Shown piece by piece: positions 12,103 to 60,970 of a stretch of DNA of 64,000 nt. Where the stretch lies: positions 331,248 through 395,247 of the forward strand of contig VFFE01007600.1 of NCBI GenBank assembly GCA_008921705.1, written 5' to 3'. The notes below the pieces were generated by a model. The model saw only the letters and a program-made list of their open reading frames with translations. It made no database searches and was not told where the DNA came from. The translations under genes and the position numbers were made by a program. How positions within the stretch are numbered: the stretch's first letter is position 1; every line of letters begins with the position of its first letter. The DNA comes from Burhinus oedicnemus (lineage: Eukaryota > Chordata > Aves > Charadriiformes > Burhinidae).

Positions 12103-13475
12103 GTAATTTTCTTTTATGGCTTTCTTGGAACATAAGGAGCTGCTTGGTACAATCCAAAGCAAACCTTGCAGATGCTGCTGCTCCTTCTGGATGGTTTTGT
12201 AAAGGTTTACACTATTTCGTCAAGTTGAAATTTTAAAAAGAGCTGGCTTTGCTTTCTCTGAATAACATGAAGGTCCACAGCATGTTTCAGAAACAGGTCG
12301 GCCTTGCAAAGTTCTTGTTTCCTCACTTGGCGTTGCAGCAGATTATACTCATGTGCTGCTTGGCACTCGTTTCTTGGCTGTGTGTCAGTTGCCTTGAGCT
12401 GATTTTATACTGGATGCAGGAAACGCATAGGAGTGGGATGAAACTGATTTGCTTAACGCTGTCTTTAAACATCTATAAATATGTAGGATTTAAGGTAAAT
12501 CTTTTACTTGCTTTCACAGAGCTCTGTCAGCTTGAGAGAAATCTGAAGGCTTGTGAATAGCCTGTGTCAGGAGGCAATGTAGTCTTGTCTGCCACAGGTT
12601 TCAGAAGGGCTTATATGAGTCATGAGGAGCTAAAAACCCTTCAAGAGGTATTTTTGGGGCATGATCTGTTTTAAAGCATGGAATATGGAGTAAAACAAGG
12701 CATAAGCCCTTCAAGTTATATTTCCAGATTCATGTCTGAAACATAAATTATGTGTGTAAAAAGCATTAGGTAAATCTTTAACCAGTATAAGCATCCAGGT
12801 CAGGTATGTGTGTGGAACATCTAATGTCCAGCGGCAGCTGTGAAAGGTTAAAAACTGCTCCTGGGCCACAAGTATATAGGTCAGGCCCACATTTGAGATG
12901 TGGTGCTTGATGGCTGTGATCCCTGCGTCCAAGGGGAGAACAAGTAACCTACTGTGGTCCTTTTCCTTTCTTTTAGATAACTGTCTGCATTCCTGAACTC
13001 TTGCTTTTGATGCAGCTTAAGGCAGAGGAGCGTTGGCTTGGGGTGCAGCAGCATGGACAGTGCGTTTTGGCCGTGCACTCCGTCAGTCAGAGAATTGAGA
13101 GCATTTCGTTTTCTAGCTCCAACTTCCAGACATTTATGGCACAGCCTAAATACCAGAGAAATCACTGCTGTGTGCCACCACTGTTCAGCATCGCCTGCCA
13201 GGAATGACAGTCATGTAGGTGGGTTTGTAAGGTGGTTGCAACAGATGTCATTATTTGAACAACTATTGCTTCACGTGCTCTGCGTAGTTTTCTGATAGGC
13301 TTAAACATGGTGTACTTTCTGGGTCGTACTTACAAGTGAATTCATATTTAGACTGGGATTTTAATTATCTAAAGAAATTCAAGAAACAGCATAATGCAAT
13401 GCGACCTGAGCTGATCCTGCACTAAAAATAAGAACGTAAACTTGGATACAGTCGTGCCTTGTGATGAAGAGGGTA
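12103..13475. other. Intergenic, no supported feature
   Basis: Short open frames on both strands around 12249-13295 have no recognisable domains. Nothing else seen. Confidence 0.6.
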
Positions 13476-14279
13476 CGGTGTGATGGGCTCGGTCAGACTC
13501 ACCCCTCAACAGGTTGTTGCGGATGGAGCGAAGCACTTCACTTGTAAGAGAGAAGCAACAATATGTTTAGTGATATAAAAAATGATTTAATAAAGTTGAT
13601 AATAGATGCGACAGTTTAACAACATTTGAGATGGCAAGGCCCACTTGGGTTATTTACTGCATAAAGGACAGGGTCAGACAGGACTGTCAGGGGCACCCTC
13701 CCGTTGAGTCAAGGTTTCAGAAAGGACCCCTTGGCTTTCTAAACTCCTTCTCAGAGAGGAGTCTAGGTGCGGCTGGATCCAGTCCTACTCCCAGACTTGG
13801 TCAGCGGTTTACATCTAAAGGATTATATGTGCGCAATCAATCCTTTATATCACTTCGCTAAGATTTCAAAATTCAGCATGCTATTAGTCACTTAGTGAGG
13901 ATCTGTTGCGGCAAGGAATCTTAACCTCGAGGAGTAACCTTGAGCAGCGTCCTGACACAAGGGGCGATCCTGGTGTGCAGCCAGCTGCCGTTCAGGAGAG
14001 CTCAAAGGGCACTTGGGCTGTGTGCTATTTATGGGGGTAAGATGATTGACCTATAGTCATATTTGCATATTGACCACAGAACCAGCATTGCTCAGGTTAG
14101 CCCTTGGCTATTGCGTTGTTATCTGTCTCCCTGAAACCACGTTGAGCCCTGGATACTGCCATCACGACTACATGCACCCATTATGACCACCACGGGTGGT
14201 TATCGCTTGGGCAGGATTGCAGGAGATAAAGATCAGGCGCTGCCTGGAGAGGGGGGAAGCACAGCGTCACACAGGTACA
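13476..14279 (-). mobile_element. LTR-like endogenous retrovirus remnant (approximate ends)
   Basis: Unlike its flanks in composition, this stretch has the look of an old avian LTR: mixed GC content, octamer-like TTTGCAT at about 14062 and an AATAAAG segment near 13590. No internal retroviral coding region is attached, so it would be a solo LTR. Termini, strand and family are uncertain because no clean target-site duplication was found. Confidence 0.35.
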
Positions 14280-15019
14280 TTGTCTAAATGAAAATGCTGA
14301 CATAGGTATGTTTGATCCATTGTGCCAGTGGTTGCCCTTTCAAAAGAACAACCACTTTTTGCTGAAGAATACAGGTCATAATTTTTTCTTTCTAGTTTGA
14401 TGTTGAACTTGCCAGATGCGTGGGTCTGAGCTACAGCTGCCGGGTAAGGAGAACCTCGCGTGGCCGCGGTCTGACGCGGGGGTGCGGGGGTGCAATTTAG
14501 AAATCCCTGTGGGTGCCGGAGCCAGACGGGGGTGTCAGACATCGGTGGATGCAGCCCGAGCGCGTTGGGAGCTGCCCGGCTGCCTGCCGGCTCTTGCCTA
14601 GCGGCAGCGGGCAGACTTGGGGAGCGCCGACGAGCCTGCACCCCGTGTCCAGGCTCCCCCCGGGCCCTGCCACGGAGGTGCGGGAGGCGGACCCCTCTTC
14701 TGGCGGCACTGGTGCCCGGAGTACGCGGTTTGTGGCAGTTTTCCCTTGAGCGGGGACCCGCCGTGGAAGACGCCAGGCGCCGCCCGCGTTCCTCCGGCCG
14801 GCCCCGGCCCCTGGGGCGGTCTGACCCCGTTCCCCCGGGGGATGGGGGGGGCGCAGCGGGCGGCTCGGCCAATGGGAGAGCGGCGCGGCCAGTGACGCGG
14901 CGGGGCGGGCGGTTGGGCGCAGGAAGCGGGGCGGGGGGCGCGGCCTCGGCTACCGGTCGCGACGTCGCCGGCGCCGCCGTGCGCCGCTGAGGCGGGCGCT
15001 GGCTGGGCCTCGTCTCGCC

Positions 15020-48029
<33,010 letters not shown>

Positions 48030-49823
48030 CACATTCCCTGACCTGTGTATTTGCAGGTTTCATGGCAAAAACTTCAGTCAGTGGGTTTTAATGTTGCAAT
48101 TGCATCTCCCTTTTCTTACAAACTGACTTTACCTTTAAGTCTACCAACAGAATGCAAATGGTTGGAAGACTTCCAGTTCAGTTGCACTACAGACACACTG
48201 ACCAATTATGCAAGAATGTCTTTTCATCATGCGTGAAAAACAGCGTTGTTAAGGACTAGTCGTTGAAGGTATTTGTATCTGACGTTTCAGAGAAGATCAT
48301 AGAAAACAGATACAGTAATCTTATGGTTACTGATGATACAGTTTAAGATATTCTCAAAAAGGCATCAGAATCAACTAAGTTAAAGGAGTGTGTTTTATTA
48401 CTAAAACTGGCTTTTGCAGCATAATTCCTAGAGCAGAATAGTTTATGGTTACAAGCTGTAACTTAACGTTATTTTTTTAAGTACAAATGTTTACTTGCTA
48501 CCAGGTACCTATGGAACTAATAGGTGGAACAAAGATTTTTTTCCAAGTCTCCTCAAATCTATTTGACTATTTTATATTTAAGTTATATTTTCATACGGTC
48601 GTATTTAAAGATTCTCTTGTCAGAGAAAAGGGTGCAGTTCCCTTTTTGTGCAGAACACGTCAAAAGATTTGTAGTGAAAATCTTATTTATCCTTGTGTCC
48701 TGGTTTAAGACAAAGGGATTGCAAAGGGAAGAGCTCTCTGTCACTGCTGAAGTCACCAAATAGCACTAAAAATGCAGTCCGAAGTGTGCTTTTGACCACA
48801 TAATTTGAAAATACCTTTTTTAATAGGAGGTGTTGTTTGCATATTTGACAAACGTGCACTTTAGTGTATAACAAAAATCTGTTGTGATAGGTTATTTGTG
48901 AAATGAATAACTATGGATAACTAATTTTTTCTGTTCATGCAATTCTTTTGTGCATACCTCTCAAATGACCCAAAAGAGATGGAACATTTCTTGTACTTTT
49001 CCTTATATAGGGTCTGCGGTACTGGACCATGATCTGGTTGTGAAACAGTTGTGCTACAGTATTGCAAATAATTCTGTCCCTTGTTTTTTGTTGGAAAAGC
49101 AATCTTCTATTTAATGCACTTAAAAAAAAAAATTTCTCCTGTTTAATTTCCATAAAGTCTGATTATCCTTTAGGAGTGGAAAAAAAAGCCCTGAGAGGTA
49201 TAATACAGTTGTTACTACAGAATTTTTGTGATTTTCAGTGTTGGTCTTCTGATAACATGTGCTGATCTGAAACCTAGCAGACGTGTTTTCAGTGACATCC
49301 TTTTGCTTCCATATTTTCTTAAATGATTGTTTCTGACAGCTTTCCTTGCTTAGTTAAACCTTGTGCAGGACAAGGCAATGTGTCAAAGAGGTGACAACAG
49401 ACCTTAATTGCAAATCTGTTGTAGTATCTGGACATCAGAAATGTTCCAAGCCTTAAACCAAACAGTTTTGTTGGAAAACTGCTCAGAACTTTTAAAGATT
49501 TTTTTTTTTTACATTTTTTTATAGATTTACTAGGTCTTAATGTGATTTGTTATCCAGACTACTTAAATGGGGTTCTTGGGCCTTAGTAAATACTGAACTG
49601 TGCGCTCCCGTACTTATTTTCACTATTCCAGCATTCCTTTTTATTGCTTGGCTGCTGAGGTGAACACAATGTTCTGAGACTTCAGGTACACCTCGGTGTG
49701 TCCAGCTGGCTAGGAGGGACATTTTACCAAACCTAATGTTTGCGAGTTTAGTTAAGCCACTGACCTCTGTTACTGTGCACTGAAATGTAGTAACTGCAAT
49801 AAGTTTAAGTACTAGTGCTTCTT

Positions 49824-49916
49824 AGAATCATAGAATGGCTAGAGTTGGAAGGGACCTTAAAGATCATCTAGTTCCAACCCCCCTGCCATGGGCAGGAACA
49901 TCTTCCGCTCGACCAG
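49824..49916 (-). mobile_element. CR1 LINE 3'-end fragment, - strand
   Basis: AGAATCATAGAATGGCTAGA, then GTTGGAAGGGACCTTAAAGA and TCATCTAGTTCCAACCCCC are the classic CR1 3' terminus read on the opposite strand. About 90 bp, a severe 5' truncation, inside the STIMATE 3'UTR. Confidence 0.93.
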
Positions 49917-52049
49917 TTTGCTCTTTTAGACTAAATCTTGAAGTGAATGACAGTGGAATCTTGAGTTATTCTGAAGTGGGGGGCGGGGGGATGGGGAAAT
50001 GTCCCTAATCAGTGTTGCCTCTGTTCTAGGTTGGTTTTTTTTTTTCATTGATTGTGTGACTTTTCTTGACTATTTACCACTGGGTGGGCGCATATCTCCA
50101 AAAGCACAGTACTTCAAGGAATTCATTTTCATCAACAGAATAGTCTCATATAGCTCACTTTTCCAAAGGGATTTAAGAGCTAGGACTGGCTCTTGTCACA
50201 AATGTCAGCATTTTTTTTTTTTTTACATAGGATTTGTTCTATTTCAGATAGTGAAATAAAGCTATTCAACATGTGCTACATACCACTGCACAGCCATCAC
50301 TATCCTCGTCAACCATCAGAGATAACTGAGCAGCGCACACAAATTTAACTGTACAAGCTTTCATTTTATCTTCCTTTTCCCTCTTCTTCTCCAGTTACTT
50401 AAATTATTGGAATTATTTCTAGTTCTAGTCTCATGTTTAATCTGTGAAGTGTCAATATAAAACTATGGCCTTAATCATGTAAAAATGTTTGTTTTGAGCA
50501 GACCTCAAACTTACTGACCAAGTACAGAACAGTGTAAAGCACTATGGAGCAGTTTCTTGAAGATGGTTATAGCAAAAGTATATGAATGCCTAATTTTTCA
50601 TGTCTTAAGTGCTTAAATGTCACTTGGTTTGAGATTTTGGTATGCCTAGCGAGATGATGTAGTAAAGCACTATGAGCCAAAGAGACACAAGTATTTTCAA
50701 TACCACAGTAGTGATGGGAGGAACGTATCTTCAGAGGGGGGCAGGAAAACAGCTCTAACTTTCTCTACTAAGGTAAAAATTTTATTCGCAACCTTAGCCA
50801 AATAACAAAAATGGTTGGTTTTTTCTGTTCATTCTTTGTTATCATGTGAAAGAGATAGAAAACAAAAAATTGGCAATTTTCCACTTTGTAAGATAAAAAT
50901 TGGAATTCTTGCAGAAGATAGCAGTAGGACAGGTGCTCTTGTCTGAAGAGCTTGTATGTGTGAGAAGGAAGTATGTGCCTAGTGCTTCACTATGTCTTAC
51001 TGGTTGTTGAAATGTACTGGCAGTACAGTCTGAAATAAATTTTTCATAAAGGGTTGACCCAGTAATACAACATGACAACATTTGCATTATCCTTTAATTG
51101 GCGCTCTAAATTTATGCCTGGTAAACGTACTTCAGGACAACTCATAGCAAAGGTTTAATTCAGGCTGTGCTTAAAAAGATGTGATTCTGTTTAATGAAAA
51201 TAAGCTATGTAGTATATGCCAAAGTAAGAGAAAGGGATTGTAACTTAGAGAAGAGACACAGAAGTATTGGTGGACATCAAATTTACCACGAATGGTCAAC
51301 CTAAATGTATTAACTGTTTCTAGTATCTGACCTGTGACACATCTGCATAAACTTAAAACACTGGTGTTGTCTAATACGTGGTTTTCAAGTTCTGGCTTTA
51401 ATATGTTCAAGTCCCCTTGTCTTACTTTAAGTAGGTAAATGCTGTATGTTAATGTTGCTAACTAAAATGTACTATAGCTTTTCTTCAGGGAAAACTCAGA
51501 AATTGAGTTGCAAATTAAAGCAATGCAAAGCGATCCCCTCCGGCAGGCGTCTGCTCTGATTCCAGCTGCACCTGGGGAGGGAGATGTGGGCTCTCATGCT
51601 CTGCTGAGAGCTGAGCATCACAAGGAATTTCTGCCACTGTGCTTGACTAACCCATGTTTGCAACTTTGCTGTGCTTTCTACAGGAGAAACCAGTAATGAA
51701 AGCGAATAAATTCAGCCACATCAAGTCAGAGTAGATCTACAGCATAGGTGTGCAAACTTTTTTAGGTAAAGTTTCCAGTTCAATTACTGAAAATGACTAC
51801 TATGGTTTTACAAAGTAAAACTACAGTATCTTTAAAAAAGGGACTCTTTTGTAGGTGTGTTTTCTTGCGTGGGTATCTGTCTCAAACTGAATGTTGGATT
51901 TGTTTGTAAGTAATTTCAGAGTGTAGCCTATGTGAGCAAAACAAACAGATGTATTCTGCTGCCCTCTGTTTCGACCTTATTGTTTAATCAGTGGTGTTAC
52001 CTTAAACTTTTAAGGGTATCTGATGTAATTACATTGTATAATGGTTTAC

Positions 52050-52055
52050 AATAAA
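52050..52055 (+). terminator. STIMATE: Poly(A) signal AATAAA of STIMATE
   Basis: Canonical hexamer with a T/GT-rich stretch about 30-45 bp downstream. Confidence 0.7.
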
Positions 52056-52101
52056 GTTTGACTTATTACAGATTTGTACACTTGTTTTATACTTGTTCTG
52101 T

Positions 52102-52860
52102 TTAAAAGTGCCTGTGTTTTATAATGTGCTGTTGTGGGAAGCAGGTTTTGCTACCGGAGTTTAACTTCAGAACTGCAGATCTAATTTTTTGCACTCTCGT
52201 GTTGGTATTAATTTCAATATATTCATTTACCTTAATAGCAAGTCCCATTTCAGTTGGAGGGAACACTATTCTTAAGTAGCAAATTTTGCTTACAACTGTA
52301 ACAATCCTTGCAGACTTTTCTCGGATATGTTCCCTGAGGAGGGTTTTTGCCCTCTGTGTGTGCACACATGGAGAATAACCATCTGTACTGTCATATTGAA
52401 AATAAAACCTTCGATGTGCAACCTGAGAACTCCTGAGATTGCAGAACATTGACCCTGAGGCCTTCTGGAGTGTAAGATGTTGTTAAAATGCTTTAACCAC
52501 GCAGCTGATTATCACATCTTGCTTTCGGCTTTTCAAGCAAAGCCAGACCTCTTGGATGTTGGCAACAAGAACTTGTAAACTTAAACTTCTGAATTTACCT
52601 CCAATACCCCTTGGCAGAGGCATGGCCTGATTCAATAACTTGTTAACCTGTTTTATCTTCTGTTCCTCTTCTGATTTGTTTGCAGCAGGTAGTAGAAATG
52701 CAAGCTGGGGCAAGATGTCTGAGGATCCTGATGAGAAGTTTGCTGGTGCAGTCCCACAGAACTCATGCAGTACCTCCTTGGAGGCAGAAAAGGACCACGT
52801 GGGGATGTCTAGTTTTAGGACCAAATAGCCTCTCTGTCCCTTGTCTCCAGAGGGCAACAT
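52102..52860 (-). other. Unidentified antisense open frame with one internal stop
   Basis: On the - strand one frame stays open from 52860 to 52102 (253 codons) except for a single TAA at 52485-52483. The upper part (125 codons) contains NKSEEEQKIKQVNKLLNQAM; the lower part (115 codons from its ATG) contains KTLLREHIREKSARIVTVV. An in-frame TAA lies ten codons before the upper ATG. I do not recognise any family. It could be a decayed retrocopy, an antisense transcript or chance; its 3' end nearly meets the STIMATE poly(A) site. Confidence 0.2.
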
Positions 52861-53860
52861 GACAGAGATGACCAGTGTCTTCCTTGCTTACTTTAGTCTC
52901 TGCTACTTCCCAAAACCATGCAAAGGGGAAGGGGAAAGCAGTGGTGATTCTTGTCTGTCTGACAAAGACATCACTCCTACATGCTATCTATGTAGCACAG
53001 AGTTGTATCTTAAGCTACAGGGAAGCAGCTTCTTTGATTATCAAAGTGCCTGCAGCAAGCACTTGGCCTTCCCTTATCATACCTAACAAAGTGAGTGTAG
53101 CCTAGCTTGCGTTTTTTCTGCTTTGCTGGGCAGAAAGATGCTGTCTTACTCTCCAGGTTCCCTGGAGGTATGGCAAGGTATCTACCATCAATTTTCCAGA
53201 GTGCTGGAGGAATGTAGCAGGACCATGTAGGATGGGAGCTGGCTCACTGAAGCTGTAACATGACCATGTGCAGGTCATAGATTTTATTTATTTGTTAGGC
53301 TGCAAATAGTGAGAGGTTGATACCTTTATGCCAGAATACAGCAGAAATCCTGTTCTTAGTGAGCTGCTGTTGCTATCACCCCTTCCTGTCTTGGTGGTGT
53401 CTTGGTGGGAGCAGTTCAGTGTGTTCTGCTGGGCTGGACCTGCACAGTATCAATCCACTATTACTTATGTAACTCCTCCGTAATGTTTGCCCATTCCTTC
53501 CCACCTACTACACACAAGCAGCCCCATACCCACTGTATCCTTAAAGGGAATGCAGGGAATAATCTTCAGCCTATCAAGCCTGTCAGTCCGCTGAGGGATG
53601 TTAGCAGTTTCCTGGAGGAGAAGCCAAATCTTCTGTAAGATCTGTGTATTGTGGAGATCACAATGGCCAGATCTGTGTACATTTGCTAAATTCTCCATGG
53701 TCATGAGCACATTTTAGCTGCAACTGTTCCTCGGCAAAAGCGTTTTCCACACTTCATGTTGGAAAGGAAGATGAGTAGAGGGTTAACTTGCGTTTTTAAT
53801 AGCCGTTATTAAACAAATGAGCCTATCTTGTTTCATTGTCATTCATGTCCCATTTAACAG
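52861..53860. other. Intergenic, no supported feature
   Basis: Short open frames on both strands (for example - strand 53710-53465, 81 codons) show no recognisable domain. Confidence 0.5.
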
Positions 53861-53904
53861 ATCTCAGGACCTCACCCAAGTGAACAGGATTTGTACTCTG
53901 AAAT
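53861..53904 (+). other. Exon-like segment A between STIMATE and MUSTN1
   Basis: Acceptor CCATTTAACAG, 44 nt, donor GAAAT/GTAAGT. The open frame reads ISGPHPSEQDLYSE. The acceptor is phase 0, matching the end of STIMATE exon 7, and the two bases left over join segment B without a stop. Not identified from memory. It may be a STIMATE alternative or readthrough exon, or part of an unannotated small gene. Confidence 0.45.
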
Positions 53905-54802
53905 GTAAGTAACTGTAGATTTGTTTTGTGGTAAGGAAAAATTAGCCCATGATCTGTAAGAGGAAATGGTTGTGCTTGTTGTTCAGCGTTGGTTTAGGAA
54001 ATGTATAATCAAAGAGAACAGAATTATCCAGGCTGTGGGGAATGTCTTAGAAACTTCAGGATATGCTGCCTACCTCTGTAGGTGCCTCATCTTTTACCCC
54101 TAAATGGCATGCAAGCTGAAGGTGGTTTAGTTTTGTTTGTATAATGATTTTGTTTGTATAAATTAAATTCGATGAAGGCATAACTGTTGCATTTGAGTGA
54201 GGAGTATGTAGTACCAATTAAATGAAGCCATTTTGAAAGCTGAAAGGAACAAATAGTTCAGTGTCTTGAATTCTAAATATTTGCTTTAAACATGCAGAGT
54301 ATTATTTTCCTGTTGTAATAGGTAGTGTCAGAATAGTGACCCTTATGGGACTGTATAGAAACATCTTAGAAAAGGAGAGATGTTACTTTGTACAATAGAA
54401 AAAAATGTGCTGTTTTTCCTAAAACCAATATTTGGATTTTTTTCTTCTACTTTGTTAGCCTACTAAAAGGTACTGCTGTTTTGCAGAAGCGTATCCTCTA
54501 GTTTACTAAGCTGTGAGTTTAAAACAGAAATTCAACATAAGGAATGGCTAAGTACGTAACGTCTGAACTGCCTCTTAACCTACAAATAATTCCCCCAATA
54601 GTCACATAAAGGAAAGCATCTTCTCAGGCCTGGAAAGAGTTCAGCTTAAAGGCAAAATGGGCACCCAGAGGCCTGGGGGGATAGTTCACAACCGACAGAT
54701 CCCATTGTCCTGATTGTATAGTGCTAGTGCTGTGCTATTGATGTAATGTTTTCATAATGAAAAATACCTATTTTATTTTACCTCCTGTGCTTCTCTCTGT
54801 AG

Positions 54803-54873
54803 CCTGAAAAAAACACAGGCAGATCTCAAGAATCTTATGGCAGATTTCTACCACTACAACATCGATCTTTCTG
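54803..54873 (+). other. Exon-like segment B between STIMATE and MUSTN1
   Basis: Very strong acceptor (CTCCTGTGCTTCTCTCTGTAG), 71 nt, donor CTG/GTAAAAG. Spliced to segment A it continues the frame as LKKTQADLKNLMADFYHYNI-DLS. It ends in phase 1, which does not fit MUSTN1 exon 2 (phase 0), so another exon would be needed to stay in the MUSTN1 frame. A weak possible follow-on is 55282-55314. Without the donor the frame runs 25 more codons to a stop near 54950. Confidence 0.45.
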
Positions 54874-55560
54874 GTAAAAGATGTTTGGAGGTCTGCCACG
54901 TCTGCCTTTCTCGTATTAACATACCTGGCTGGAGTCTTGGTTCTTTGTAGGTGTTGAGTGCAGTAGCAGAAGCTGATTTATTTTTTTTCATGATACAAAG
55001 AATTAATGTTAAAAAAATATAAAAGGGAAACAACCCCTCACCTAACCTTCTCCTAACCTGCTTCGAGATTTTTTTTCTTTTCCTATGTAATTAAAACATT
55101 GTTTAGAGAACAAATGTTAAAAGTTCTGGAAAAAGTTTTACTACTGTCAGCATGTACAGTGGGGAACACTGGATTTATTCATGTCTGAGTAAGCTATTCC
55201 TATACAGATGACAGGTGAAATGATTAAACTCACTAATACTGCTCCAAGCAGAAAGTGATTTTACTCTCTCAATTGTGTCAGAACCTGCATCGGAGCAAGC
55301 TCAGCAACAGAACTGTAAGGGTAAAACAGTAGCCTATTTTATTAATTCTCCAAAACGCACAAAATACTCCTCTGTTAAAGATCCCTGTGCAAAAGTGATT
55401 TAGGGCACAATATTACGCTTTGGATGTTAGGTTTATCTAATCTTTAGAGAATGCATATTCTGTTACACCGGGAAAGAAACACAACTCTCTTCTCCTCCCT
55501 CCCCCCCCAAGAGGATTCAGAGTTACTTTTGTGTCCGTAACAAAGTTTTGCCTTTTTAAG
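54874..55560. other. Spacer upstream of MUSTN1
   Basis: AT-rich with one exon-like 33-nt piece at 55282-55314 (acceptor TTGTGTCAG, donor ACT/GTAAGG) of low confidence. Nothing else seen. Confidence 0.4.
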
Positions 55561-55850
55561 TTATAAATAGAGTCCCAGCAGACTCCCCAGGAAGTCATTT
55601 TGTAGTGGATCGGGCTTCCCTGCGGTCCCGCTGCCACAGCTGTCTGCTCTTGTCTGTCCCCAAATCCGTCCGTCCCCATGCACAGGGCACAGTAAATACT
55701 GCAAACCCTAGTCATCGCTAAGAATAAACCTTTCAACAACAACAGCCTCTGTCAACCTGAATCATCCTGGGTTCTGGTTTGGGAAAATGACCCAGCTAAT
55801 GACTTCATGTTAGATGCTCTATATAAGTCAAGGGAAAAAACAGGCGTTCG
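55561..55850 (+). promoter_or_regulatory. MUSTN1: MUSTN1 promoter (TATA, MEF2-like site, E-box)
   Basis: TATA box TATATAA at 55820-55826, about 100 bp before the ATG, predicts transcription from about 55850. A perfect match to the MEF2 consensus (TTATAAATAG) is at 55561-55570 and an E-box CAGCTG at 55637-55642. TGACTTCA at about 55800 resembles AP-1/CRE sites; AP-1 control of mammalian Mustn1 has been described. The set suits a muscle- and skeleton-restricted gene. It contrasts with the CpG-island promoter of STIMATE. Confidence 0.65.
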
Positions 55851-55927
55851 CAGAGCTCACAGGCTGGATTTAATCAAAGCTGGGAAACAGCCTCGGAAGG
55901 GATTACGGTTGAGTGAGCACGGCAGTT

Positions 55928-59924
<3,997 letters not shown>

Positions 59925-60290
59925 CAGCGGCGGGCGGGGCTGGAGGTGTCTCACCCAGATGATTGTTGTAACGTTTTCCCAAATTTCTGCCCCTTACACT
60001 TAAAGTCACTGTAGACCTAAGTAGCTAATTTCTACTGTAAGTCTAATGACTTAGGGAATAGACTCATGTCAAAGGGTACAACTTCCACATTGATTTTTAT
60101 TATGTGCTTTCTTTCTATGTGTTGAACAGTGTTTGCTATAATGGTTTAATAAAAAAATGTTGTTGGACACAGCTTGGCACACTGTGGTGACTGATTTCAA
60201 TTTAGGCTTAGATTAATCCTGTGGAACTTTAGCATAACAAGCTATGATCTAGTCTGTCAAACACAAAGAATAAATGCTCAGATAACACAG
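59925..60290 (+). other. MUSTN1: MUSTN1 3'UTR
   Basis: Short 3'UTR with a canonical AATAAA at 60148-60153 and a second at 60269-60274. The first is followed by TGTTGTTGG, a plausible GU-rich element. Confidence 0.8.
60148..60153 (+). terminator. MUSTN1: Poly(A) signal AATAAA of MUSTN1
   Basis: Canonical hexamer 224 bp after the stop, followed by GT-rich sequence. A backup AATAAA is at 60269-60274. Confidence 0.75.
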
Positions 60291-60689
60291 TTCGGGTGTC
60301 AGTGCAGTTTCTTCATGCTGTGCCCTTGCAAAGAGGGAGCTGAAGAGGAGCTGGTTGAAGGGGTGTCACAGAATCCTAGAGACTTCCCCCAAATCTGGGG
60401 GGGTGCCTTGGCGAGGCCCCTCAGGGCAGGGATGTGCACGGGGCGGTGGCCTCCCCTCAGGGCTCCTGCCTCATGGCTCTCTCCTCATAGCTCCCCCCTC
60501 GCAGCTCCCTCATGATGCCTCAGGGCAGCAGCGCCGTGCTTTGCCCACAAGCGGCTCTACCAGGAGGCAAGATGCTGGGCTGTCAGTGTGCCCCAGTGGC
60601 TTTTTCCTCATGACCAATTGGATCAAGTGAGAAGTGGGGTGACAGACCAGCAGTGCAGGTGCTGTGTCCCACCTGACGTGTCCTCCTGC
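60291..60689. other. GC-rich repeat-like intergenic DNA
   Basis: GC-rich stretch running into the CR1 copy. Overlapping open frames on both strands have no recognisable domain. It may belong to the same insertion. Confidence 0.4.
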
Positions 60690-60890
60690 TGAGGGTGTCA
60701 AGCACTGGAACTGGCTGCCCAGGGAAGTGGTTGAGTCGCCATCTCTGGAGGTATTGAAAAGATGCGGAGACGTGGTGCATAGGGACATGATTTCGTGGTG
60801 GACTTGGGAGTGTTAGGTTAACGGTTGGACTCGACTATCTTAAGGGTCTTTTCCAACCTAAATGATTCTATGATTCGAATTACTGTTCAA
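60690..60890 (+). mobile_element. CR1 LINE 3'-end fragment, + strand
   Basis: CTGGCTGCCCAGGGAAGTGG, CTCTGGAGGTATTGAAAAGA, GGACTTGGGAGTGTTAGGTT, then TCTTTTCCAACCTAAATGAT and TCTATGATTC form a CR1 3' end of a different subfamily from the copy at 59545. Confidence 0.92.
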
Positions 60891-60970
60891 CTATTGCTTA
60901 ATCACCATTCGATTACCATTTGATTTTTATTCAATCATTGATTAATTACCATTTGATCATCGCTTAAGCG
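60891..60970. repeat. Degenerate ATTACCATTTGAT tandem tract
   Basis: After the CR1 tail the sequence repeats variants of ATTACCATTTGAT and ATTGCTTAATCACCATT several times. It could be an expanded, diverged CR1 tail or part of the next repeat. Confidence 0.6.

Larger units (their letters stand above)
48030..52075 (+). other. STIMATE: STIMATE 3'UTR
   Basis: About 4 kb of AT-rich, non-coding sequence after the stop. It ends at a canonical AATAAA (52050-52055), followed by a T/GT-rich downstream element (CTTGTTTTATACTTGTTCTG). A short CR1 fragment is embedded at 49824-49916. Earlier sites such as AATAAA near 50255 could give shorter forms. Confidence 0.75.

Noticed and set aside
53465..53710. 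81-codon - strand frame, possibly a continuation of the antisense frame at 52860
   Set aside because: Several stops separate the two and no splice pair joining them was convincing.
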